Positions 38,097 through 42,589 of a DNA stretch of 42,589 nucleotides are shown here, piece by piece (within the stretch, counting starts at the first letter, position 1; each line of letters starts with the position of its first letter). Origin of the DNA: an uncultured Bacilli bacterium (GTDB taxonomy: Bacteria; Bacillota_I; Bacilli_A; RF39; UBA660); assembly GCA_934140355.1 (NCBI GenBank), contig CAKPBH010000008.1, positions 1 to 42,589 on the forward strand. Direction: 5' to 3'. Position numbers and translations under genes: made by a program. A model generated the notes under the pieces. The model saw only the letters and a program-made list of their open reading frames with translations, had not been told where the DNA came from and ran no database searches.

Positions 38097-39173
38097 ATGA
38101 AAGGTATAGATGTTAGTTCTTATCAAGGGGATATTGATTGGAGAAAGGTTAAAGATACTGGTTATCAATTTGCAATATTACGTTTAGGAATAGGAGATAA
38201 TGTCGCTAGTCAAGATGATAAAAAATTAAAAGAGTACATAAAGGAATGTCAAGATAATGGCATTCCTTATGGTTTTTATTTGGTTAGTTATGCTAAAAAT
38301 TTAGAAGGAGACGAATCTGTTCAAAGTGAAATTGCTCATACAGAAAGGTTAATTCAAGGTACTAGTCCATTTTGTATTTTTTATGATATGGAGATAGATA
38401 ACACTATTTATCTAAGCAAGGAAACATTAACTAGTTTTGCTATTAAGTATTGTGATTACTTTAAAAATTTAGGCTATCAAGTAGGAGTTTATGCAAATAA
38501 AAATTGGTTTACTAATTATTTAGATTACAATAAATTAAAAAACAATGGTTATAAGATTTGGTTAGCACATTACGGAGTAGATAAGCCAGGTTTAGAGTGC
38601 GATATTTGGCAATATAGTGACAAAGGTAACGTAGAGGGTATAAATACTAATAGTACTGATTTAGACATCATGTATAGCAATTTAATTGGCTCTAATCAAG
38701 AACCAAATTCATCTAATTTAAAGTCAATTGAAGAAGTGGCACAAGAGGTTATTAATGGCGTATGGGGTAACGGAGAAGATAGAAAGATCCGTTTAACTAA
38801 CGCAGGATATAATTACAATGAAATTCAAGCAAAAGTTAATTCAATATTGGCTTCTAATAGCGTAGTAACTTATACTGTGAAAAGTGGAGATACTTTAAGT
38901 TCCATTGCTAGTAAATATGGTACTACTTATCAAAAATTAGCACAGTATAATAATATTTCTAACCCAAATATTATTAGTGTAGGGCAAGTAATTAAGATAC
39001 CTAACAATAACGCCAATAATAAAGTTCAAGTAGAATATTATACTGTAAAAAGTGGGGATAGTTTATCTAGTATTGCTAAAAAATATGGCACTACAGTAAA
39101 CAACTTAGTAGCATTAAACAATATTAAAAATGCTAATTTGATTTATGTTAATCAAAAATTAAGAGTAAAATAA
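38097..39173 (+). CDS. Endolysin: GH25 muramidase, CW_7 repeat, two LysM
   Basis: A 358-aa enzyme. Residues 1-195 are a GH25 lysozyme domain (GIDVSSYQGDIDW with D5; FYDMEID with D97/E99 as the catalytic acids; CDIWQYS). Residues about 213-255 match a CW_7 (Cpl-7) cell-wall repeat (VAQEVINGVWGNGEDRKIRL). Two LysM domains follow (about 261-305 and 315-358, each YTVKSGD-x-LSSIA). It cleaves peptidoglycan at lysis. The start at ATG 38097 has GGAG seven bases upstream; ATG 38091 is too close. Confidence 0.93.
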   Translation: MKGIDVSSYQGDIDWRKVKDTGYQFAILRLGIGDNVASQDDKKLKEYIKECQDNGIPYGFYLVSYAKNLEGDESVQSEIAHTERLIQGTSPFCIFYDMEIDNTIYLSKETLTSFAIKYCDYFKNLGYQVGVYANKNWFTNYLDYNKLKNNGYKIWLAHYGVDKPGLECDIWQYSDKGNVEGINTNSTDLDIMYSNLIGSNQEPNSSNLKSIEEVAQEVINGVWGNGEDRKIRLTNAGYNYNEIQAKVNSILASNSVVTYTVKSGDTLSSIASKYGTTYQKLAQYNNISNPNIISVGQVIKIPNNNANNKVQVEYYTVKSGDSLSSIAKKYGTTVNNLVALNNIKNANLIYVNQKLRVK

Positions 39174-39207
39174 TGGAGTAGGGATAGTACCTTACTCCAA
39201 TTTTTTT
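39174..39207 (+). terminator. Late-operon terminator after endolysin
   Basis: TGGAGTA-GG (39174-39182) pairs with CC-TTACTCCA (39190-39199), one T bulged, then Ts to 39207. Ends the late operon and separates it from the lysogenic cargo. Confidence 0.85.
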
Positions 39208-39253
39208 ATGTAAATTTTATGGGCTAAATAAACTTGCTTTCTTAGATTTTAAC

Positions 39254-39337
39254 TTGACTTTTGTATTACTTTTGTGTATCATATCAACCTAACAAAGAAA
39301 AATAATTATTGAAAATTATTTTTGATTGTGTTATGAT
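39254..39337 (+). promoter_or_regulatory. Two tandem promoters for the TAC-like operon
   Basis: P1: TTGACT (39254-39259), 17 bp, TATCAT (39277-39282). P2: TTGAAA (39309-39314), 17 bp, TATGAT (39332-39337). Both read into the cargo operon. The leader that follows (39340-39420) has partly complementary segments but no clear terminator. An independent promoter means expression in the lysogen. Confidence 0.6.
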
Positions 39338-39432
39338 ACTATATATACAGTAAGCTAGTAGGCCAAGGCATACTATTACTCTATTTAGTGGTATTAGTGC
39401 TTTGAGTTAAAATAAAAAGTGAAGTGTTAATT

Positions 39433-40056
39433 ATGAATAAAATTAAAAATAAACCATATAATTTATTACATATTACTTCTAGAGAAAATGCAAAAAAGAT
39501 TTTAAGTAATGGTTTTATTTCAAGTATTCACAACTTGAAGAAAGGTCAAAATCAATGGCTAGGGAATGGGGTCTATTTTTGGGATGGTAATGATGATAAT
39601 ATAACGAATTTTGGTAAGAAAATGTTGCAAAATAAATTTAAAAAAGGGAATATGGTGGAATTGTATGGCACTATAGAGATAGAGGATGATAAGCACATTA
39701 ATTTAGAAAAAGAAGAAGATAGAAATTTATTTTGCGATTTTATAAAAAAAGTTAATCCAGAGCAAGCGGAAGAAATGATAACCACGATTAGAACATTAAG
39801 AGGTGAAGTCGATGCAAACCGAGCTGAATTAGCAAGAATTGGTAAGTTTTTAGGTAAAAATGTAAATACTTTTATAAAAGCTATGAATAAAAATGGTTAT
39901 GAAATAGATATGGTGTCATGTTATTTTTTTCATGGTTCAAACAAATTAGAAAATATATTTGGTAGGCGTGAAAAAAACAGAAGACAATTTTGTATAAAAA
40001 ATCTAGATTTGTTAAATAGTAATATAGAAAGATTTAAGATATATAATGACAATTAA
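39433..40056 (+). CDS. ADP-ribosyltransferase-like toxin (TAC operon toxin)
   Basis: A 207-aa protein with ART-fold signatures: LLHITSRENAKKILSNGF (H13 in the first strand), QWLGNGVYFWDG (Y48) and ELYGTIEIEDDKHI (E76 as a possible catalytic acid), an H-Y-E-like layout. A helical C-terminal part follows. It is first of three genes, followed by a small charged protein and a SecB-like chaperone, the order expected of a toxin-antitoxin-chaperone system; the E. coli CmdTAC toxin is an mRNA ADP-ribosyltransferase. Start taken at ATG 39433 (weak Shine-Dalgarno AGTGAAG); GTG 39424 is an alternative. Target unknown. Confidence 0.6.
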   Translation: MNKIKNKPYNLLHITSRENAKKILSNGFISSIHNLKKGQNQWLGNGVYFWDGNDDNITNFGKKMLQNKFKKGNMVELYGTIEIEDDKHINLEKEEDRNLFCDFIKKVNPEQAEEMITTIRTLRGEVDANRAELARIGKFLGKNVNTFIKAMNKNGYEIDMVSCYFFHGSNKLENIFGRREKNRRQFCIKNLDLLNSNIERFKIYNDN

Positions 40057-40076
40057 TTTTAAAAGGAGGGTTTAAT

Positions 40077-40379
40077 ATGAGTAGAAAATTTGAAAATTTT
40101 TCTTTTGACAATATTTCATTAGACGAATTTAAAGATGATATTGATGATATAAATAATACTTTTAATGATTTAATGAAGGATAGAAAAATAAAAAAAATTT
40201 ATAATAAAGTAAAAAAAATTAGAGATAAAGAAAATGAAATAGAAAGAGTGACATATAATCGTGTAAATGATTATAATGGTTTTGATTTAAGAGTTTTGAA
40301 AAATAAGGAAATAAAATTAAACAACAATTCTGAAATAAATGAATATGGTAATGAAAAAATAAGTATGATTTTTGGGTAG
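40077..40379 (+). CDS. Putative antitoxin of the TAC operon
   Basis: A 100-aa, very charged protein (MSRKFENFSFDNISLDEFKD, then KDRKIKKIYNKVKKIRDKEN), predicted helical in the middle and disordered at the ends, the look of an unstable antitoxin. It has an excellent Shine-Dalgarno (AAAAGGAGGG), stronger than that of the toxin, as usual for antitoxins. No known antitoxin fold was recognised, so the assignment is by position between toxin and chaperone. The C-terminus would be the expected chaperone-addiction segment. Confidence 0.5.
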   Translation: MSRKFENFSFDNISLDEFKDDIDDINNTFNDLMKDRKIKKIYNKVKKIRDKENEIERVTYNRVNDYNGFDLRVLKNKEIKLNNNSEINEYGNEKISMIFG

Positions 40380-40387
40380 GTGATAAA

Positions 40388-40768
40388 ATGCAAAATTCTA
40401 TAAAGTTTGAAGGGTATATGATTCAAAAACTTAATTTAGAAAAAAAAGATGATATTAAAAAAGATGAAAAAGGGAATATAAGTTTAAATTGTAGCTCATA
40501 TCAAAATAAAGAAAAAGGAAGAGAGGATTCTTACAAAGTATCTATGAATATAAATTTGTATACAAATTTATCAAAAATCGAATTAGTAATAGATGGCTTT
40601 TTTATAATTTCTAAAAAAATAGATGATGAAATCAAAAAAAATTTTTTAGAGATCTCCGCTCCTGCAATACTATATCCCTATGCTAGAACATTGATATCAA
40701 ATATAACTGCATTTGATGCTGATGAAACTGTTTTATTACCAATTATAAATTTTGCTAAAAAACAATAG
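40388..40768 (+). CDS. SecB-like chaperone
   Basis: A 126-aa protein with the SecB C-terminal signature: IELVIDGFFIISKK, then FLEISAPAILYPYARTLISN followed by ITAFDADETVLLPIINF, matching the SecB pattern of a Phe-rich strand, APxxLFPYxR and LPPxNF. The N-terminal half has strands compatible with SecB. In TAC systems a dedicated SecB-like chaperone folds the antitoxin. Most low-GC Gram-positive bacteria lack housekeeping SecB, making a prophage copy stand out. Confidence 0.72.
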   Translation: MQNSIKFEGYMIQKLNLEKKDDIKKDEKGNISLNCSSYQNKEKGREDSYKVSMNINLYTNLSKIELVIDGFFIISKKIDDEIKKNFLEISAPAILYPYARTLISNITAFDADETVLLPIINFAKKQ

Positions 40769-40772
40769 TAAT

Positions 40773-40815
40773 TAAAAAAAGGAATTAGACTTAATTGTCT
40801 TTTTCCTCTTTTTTT
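40773..40815. terminator. Bidirectional terminator after the SecB-like gene
   Basis: AGGAA-tt-AGAC (40780-40790) pairs with GTCT-tt-TTCCT (40797-40807) around TTAATT. A T-run at 40809-40815 serves the plus strand and the A-run at 40773-40780 serves the minus strand. A related, degraded copy lies near 41566-41601. Confidence 0.7.
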
Positions 40816-40919
40816 AGTGTACCATTTTCTAAATTTTTGATGGCAAGTTTAACAAAATTCCTATTTTGCAGCTTTATAATTGATAAACCAGTTCGATTGT
40901 TCGTGTTTTTGTTTGACAT
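40791..40919 (-). CDS. Possible small protein (42 aa) opposite the TA promoter
   Basis: Minus-strand ATG at 40919 opens MSNKNTNNRTGLSIIKLQNR, then NFVKLAIKNLENGTLKKEEK, and DN before TAA inside the bidirectional terminator. The composition is gene-like, but there is no Shine-Dalgarno, and the start overlaps the -35 of the toxin promoter on the other strand. It may be a relic or a leaderless mini-gene. Confidence 0.3.
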   Translation of the reverse strand: MSNKNTNNRTGLSIIKLQNRNFVKLAIKNLENGTLKKEEKDN

Positions 40920-40941
40920 AAGTTAACTGTTATTATATAAT
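40913..40941 (+). promoter_or_regulatory. Consensus promoter of the type I toxin
   Basis: TTGACA (40913-40918), 17 bp, TATAAT (40936-40941): full consensus. The predicted start (about 40948) coincides with the 5' arm (GAGATACACTGATA, 40950-40963) of a long-range stem closing the toxin mRNA. Confidence 0.75.
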
Positions 40942-40949
40942 TAGTAGCA

Positions 40950-41243
40950 GAGATACACTGATAGTTAGGTGTTCCTCCACATAAATATTATTTTTAGAAT
41001 TTATGGAAGGAGGTGGTCTCCTCTGAATGAAAGTAGAAAGGATTCCTGTTCTAATGGAATACTTATTAGTAGTAGTAATAATGTTGTTGCTAGTAATAGT
41101 AATTATGTTATTAATACAAAATTTCATCAAGAAGAACTAAAAAAACACCTAACCTTAGATACAACTAAGAGTTTAGGTGCAACACAAATTAATGAACTTA
41201 AATTGTGGAGATAACACCTGACAAAGGAATATCAGTGTATCTC
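40950..41243 (+). repeat. Long-range inverted repeat closing the toxin mRNA
   Basis: GAGATACACTGATA (40950-40963) is perfectly complementary to TATCAGTGTATCTC (41230-41243); GTTAGGTGTT (40964-40973) pairs with AACACCTGAC (41213-41222, one G-U); CTCCAC (40975-40980) pairs with GTGGAG (41205-41210). About 30 bp of nearly continuous pairing joins the 5' and 3' ends, as in long-lived type I toxin mRNAs. Confidence 0.75.
41027..41140 (+). CDS. Type I toxin, 37-aa hydrophobic peptide
   Basis: The peptide is MKVERIPVLMEYLLVVVIML followed by LLVIVIMLLIQNFIKKN: one transmembrane helix with charged ends, the pattern of Fst/TxpA/BsrG-type and holin-like toxins. AAGGAGG (41007-41013) precedes it but is followed by CTCC/CCTC (41018-41023), which can pair with GGAG and hide the ribosome-binding site. 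A consensus promoter, an mRNA-closing stem and a convergent antisense RNA complete the locus. The peptide itself matches no named family by eye. Confidence 0.7.
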   Translation: MKVERIPVLMEYLLVVVIMLLLVIVIMLLIQNFIKKN

Positions 41244-41245
41244 AC
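41139..41245 (-). ncRNA. Antisense antitoxin RNA overlapping the toxin 3' region
   Basis: Minus-strand TATAAT (41259-41254) would start an RNA near 41245 beginning GAGATACACTGATA. It ends at a T-tailed hairpin: on the minus strand CACCTAAAC...CTTAG / CTAAG...GTTAGGTG followed by seven Ts (41145-41139). The roughly 105-nt RNA is fully complementary to the 3' untranslated region of the toxin mRNA, the SR4/bsrG or RatA/txpA layout. The -35 is poor. Confidence 0.6.
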
Positions 41246-41307
41246 TTATATTATAATAAATTTTTACTATAATATACTTGATGAACTAAAAATACCTGAA
41301 TTACTTT

Positions 41308-41330
41308 CTATCATCTAAGATAGTTTTTTT
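41308..41330 (+). terminator. Terminator for the toxin transcript
   Basis: CTATC (41308-41312), ATCTAA loop, GATAG (41319-41323) and seven Ts (41324-41330) on the plus strand. Transcription from 40948 would end here, about 380 nt. Confidence 0.65.
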
Positions 41331-41333
41331 CAC

Positions 41334-41433
41334 GAAAATTTAGTAATTAAATTGGACTGAGAAAGCATCTAACAAGCAGAAAAATAGATGTATCTCACAA
41401 TACATTATACAAGTAACTTGCTATAATATACTT
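41334..41433 (-). ncRNA. Second, divergent antitoxin-like RNA module
   Basis: GTATCTCAC (41390-41398) followed by CTATAATATACTT (41421-41433) repeats the layout at 41237-41245 and 41267-41279. On the minus strand it again gives TATAAT then GTGAGATACA, so a second leftward RNA could start near 41398, beginning with a hairpin (CATCTA/TAGATG). No second toxin ORF is visible, so it may be a decayed TA copy or an extra regulator RNA. 41434-41584 shows no gene; it is very AT-rich. Confidence 0.4.
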
Positions 41434-41584
41434 ATAGATAAATTGTACCATAACATAAAATATATTGCAACATCAAATTTAATTGTGTTATTATTATAAC
41501 AAGTTTTAATACAATGTCAAGAAAAAAATGTTAGTGTACTATGGCGGTATATGATTAATAAAAAAGAAGAATTTGATTTAATTG

Positions 41585-41782
41585 TCAGTTTCCTCTTTTT
41601 TTTATGCTAATTTTCTTGGTAAATTTATCATTTATATATATTAATATCTCATTTTTGTATCTAACAAAAACTGTTTCGGATGGATAATTGTTAGCCATAA
41701 CTATAGAATAGTTAATCCAGTTTAATTTACAGCCTTTTTCTAGATAATTATTAACATATTTTTCTAATTCTTTATCAACCAT
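41585..41782 (-). CDS. Small hypothetical protein (65 aa)
   Basis: The start is ATG 41782, preceded by AAAGGAGG with seven-base spacing. The product (MVDKELEKYVNNYLEKGCKL, NWINYSIVMANNYPSETVFV, RYKNEILIYI) is a small alpha-beta protein with a basic end. It lies 25 bases downstream of the HNH-like gene, in the same transcript. Its 3' end overlaps a degraded copy of the 40773-40815 terminator. No family recognised. Confidence 0.5.
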   Translation of the reverse strand: MVDKELEKYVNNYLEKGCKLNWINYSIVMANNYPSETVFVRYKNEILIYINDKFTKKISIKKRGN

Positions 41783-41807
41783 ATTAAAACCTCCTTTAGC
41801 CACCTTA

Positions 41808-42335
41808 TTATAGGTAGTTCCTTCTAAATACCTTTATAAATTCCTCTCTAGAGCCAATTTCACTTTCCCAAAGTGATTGTCCCTTTTTGTGCCAAAATTC
41901 ATTAAAATTAATATCTTCTTGCCTTTCTTCGTGGCAATTTAAACATAGTCTTAAGCAAAGACCATATTTCATGGAATTTTGTCTATTCCTTCCAGCATAG
42001 ATTTCATGCCAAGTGAGATTATAACTAGATCCACATAAATAACATTTTTTGGTATTATTACTAAATACACTAAATCTACTTTTTTCTAATTTGGAAAGTT
42101 TGTTTGATTTATTTTTAATTTTATTAGTCTTATTAATTGATTTCTTAATAGAGTTTATTTCTTTTTCTATTTTATTATTGTTTATTGTATGAAAAGAATT
42201 TTTTTGTTTTTTTGCTCTGTATTCTTTTTTGTCGCATCCTTGACAACAAGAAAAAGTTATTTCTTCTTTTCTTAATTTGCAGAATGGTTTTCCTTTTTTA
42301 TTTCTTAAATTTATGCAACAATTATAGTAGTTCAT
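41808..42335 (-). CDS. HNH-like nuclease / zinc-finger protein
   Basis: A 175-aa protein. The N-terminus has Cys pairs (NCC, SCCQGCDKKEYRAKK), the middle is a lysine/asparagine-rich linker, and the C-terminal half has KKCYLCGSSYNLTWHEIYAG, RNRQNSMKYGLCLRLCLNCH and EERQEDINFN: CxxC, H, R-S-x-x-Y-G and LCxxCH, the HNH-endonuclease frame. Start ATG 42335 follows GGAG, which is buried in a hairpin. Lying between cargo and attR it may be an integrated cargo gene or a nicking HNH partner; role unknown. Confidence 0.6.
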   Translation of the reverse strand: MNYYNCCINLRNKKGKPFCKLRKEEITFSCCQGCDKKEYRAKKQKNSFHTINNNKIEKEINSIKKSINKTNKIKNKSNKLSKLEKSRFSVFSNNTKKCYLCGSSYNLTWHEIYAGRNRQNSMKYGLCLRLCLNCHEERQEDINFNEFWHKKGQSLWESEIGSREEFIKVFRRNYL

Positions 42336-42341
42336 AGTTCG

Positions 42342-42364
42342 CTCCGTTCTTGTAAGAATTGGAG
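42342..42364 (-). promoter_or_regulatory. Hairpin hiding the HNH-gene ribosome-binding site
   Basis: On the minus strand CTCC (42364-42361) pairs with GGAG (42345-42342) and TTCTT (42358-42354) with AAGAA (42351-42347) around a two-base loop. The GGAG is the Shine-Dalgarno of the gene starting at 42335, so translation should be damped in long read-through transcripts. Confidence 0.45.
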
Positions 42365-42376
42365 TGTAACTACCTA

Positions 42377-42386
42377 GTAGCACCCA
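42377..42386 (+). repeat. Right arm-type site GTAGCACCCA
   Basis: Single exact copy of the 10-bp sequence repeated at 132-152, lying 35 bp inside attR. Presence on both sides of the core supports an integrase arm-site role. Confidence 0.5.
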
Positions 42387-42420
42387 TTTTCGAATGGACC
42401 CCTTATATTATATAGGAAAG

Positions 42421-42450
42421 AAAATAGGAAATCGCCAATATTTTTTTATG
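42421..42450. repeat. attR core (right copy of the 30-bp direct repeat)
   Basis: Identical to 25-54. Host sequence follows and leads into the tRNA-Lys promoter, so insertion was about 65 bp upstream of the tRNA gene rather than inside it. Confidence 0.93.
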
Positions 42451-42468
42451 TTTTTTATTAGAAAAATA

Positions 42469-42496
42469 TTGATTTTTGTAGTATTTGTGTTATAAT
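42469..42496 (+). promoter_or_regulatory. tRNA-Lys promoter
   Basis: TTGATT (42469-42474), 16-bp spacer, TATAAT (42491-42496) preceded by TGT (extended -10). The tRNA begins 20 bases later. The insertion left this host promoter intact. Confidence 0.75.
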
Positions 42497-42515
42497 AAAT
42501 TTATATTTTTTATAT

Positions 42516-42589
42516 GACTCCTTAGCTCAGTTGGTAGAGCAACTGACTCTTAATCAGTGGGTCTAGGGTTCGAATCCCTAAGGGGTCAC
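42516..42589 (+). tRNA. tRNA-Lys (anticodon CTT), 3' end cut by the window
   Basis: Cloverleaf with acceptor GACTCCT/AGGGGTC, D-arm GCTC...GAGC, anticodon stem ACTGA/TCAGT with loop CTCTTAA (anticodon CTT), and T-arm with GGTTCGAATCC. The first C of CCA is the last base of the window. Host gene, not phage. Confidence 0.95.

Larger units (their letters stand above)
25..42450. mobile_element. Complete siphovirus-type prophage (attL to attR)
   Basis: The element is bounded by a perfect 30-bp direct repeat and holds, in canonical order, integrase, repressor, early replication/recombination genes, late regulator, terminase, portal, capsid, connectors, tail, holin, endolysin and lysogenic cargo. 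All major structural modules have long open frames, so it looks functional rather than decayed; the only clear broken frame is a small early gene near 12329-12448. Integrase and repressor read leftward, everything from 3464 to 40768 rightward, and two small genes next to attR leftward. The terminase-portal-MuF-scaffold-capsid order and protein types resemble SPP1-like phages. Confidence 0.95.

Noticed and set aside
39340..39420. A terminator or riboswitch in the leader of the TAC-like operon
   Set aside because: Segments around 39379-39413 are only partly complementary and no T-run follows; not enough to call.
40933..41214. Longer ORFs on both strands across the type I TA locus (plus 40969-41214, minus 40933-41130)
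   Set aside because: They run through the inverted-repeat arms and the Shine-Dalgarno of the 37-aa toxin, lack ribosome-binding sites and have poor codon use; the RNA-based locus explains the region better.
42516..42589. tRNA-Lys as the integration target
   Set aside because: The direct repeat ends about 65 bp before the tRNA and shares no sequence with it, so the tRNA is a neighbour, not attB.

Overview
The window is one complete, apparently intact siphovirus-type prophage in an extremely AT-rich, low-GC Gram-positive host (Bacillota or a Mycoplasmatota-like gut lineage; TGA is a normal stop, Shine-Dalgarno sequences are AGGAGG-like). A perfect 30-bp direct repeat at 25-54 and 42421-42450 marks attL and attR, so the element is about 42.4 kb. 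Only bases 1-24 and 42451-42589 are host DNA; the right flank ends in a tRNA-Lys(CTT) gene cut by the window edge. The architecture resembles SPP1-like phages (TerS, TerL, SPP1-type portal, MuF, DUF4355 scaffold, capsid), although it is a temperate phage.

Layout. 159-1600: integrase (minus) plus a small regulatory island with divergent promoters, repressor-operator-like sites and two candidate short RNAs. 1611-3058: lysogeny operon (minus) with a short XRE repressor and a translationally coupled membrane-anchored nuclease-fold protein. 3141-15184: rightward early operon from a near-consensus promoter whose spacer is a 17-bp palindromic operator. It carries Cro/excisionase-like regulators, a DnaD-type replisome organizer with putative origin iterons inside the gene, DUF1351, a Bet-type annealing recombinase, an MBL-fold protein, SSB, a NinB-like protein, many small accessory genes, PcfK/PcfJ-like proteins and an ArpU-like late regulator. 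15186-39207: late operon from a promoter with 11-bp-phased GTG(AAAAA) repeats. It encodes a zincin, a ParB-domain protein plus radical-SAM pair, terminase, portal, MuF-JAB fusion, a DUF2829/Tad2-like anti-Thoeris candidate, a roughly 320-nt structured RNA with a pseudoknot, scaffold, capsid, connectors, tail, receptor-binding proteins, holin and a GH25-CW_7-LysM endolysin. 39254-42335: lysogenic-conversion region between lysis genes and attR. It has a three-gene operon that looks like a toxin-antitoxin-SecB-chaperone (TAC) system with an ADP-ribosyltransferase-like toxin (compare CmdTAC), a type I toxin-antitoxin locus with a hydrophobic 37-aa peptide and a convergent antisense RNA, and an HNH-like nuclease gene.

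How it works together. The repressor probably shuts the early promoter and, from matching half-sites, also the integrase promoter and a small rightward promoter. The ArpU-like product probably turns on the late promoter. That promoter is followed within about 30 nt by an intrinsic terminator, and at least three more terminators lie inside the late operon, so late antitermination is a reasonable hypothesis. The strongest candidates for new biology are the prophage TAC operon, the structured late-operon RNA at 23101-23430, the type I TA locus at 40913-41330, and the ParB/radical-SAM pair. All product names come from reading motifs and gene order by eye; no database search was run.
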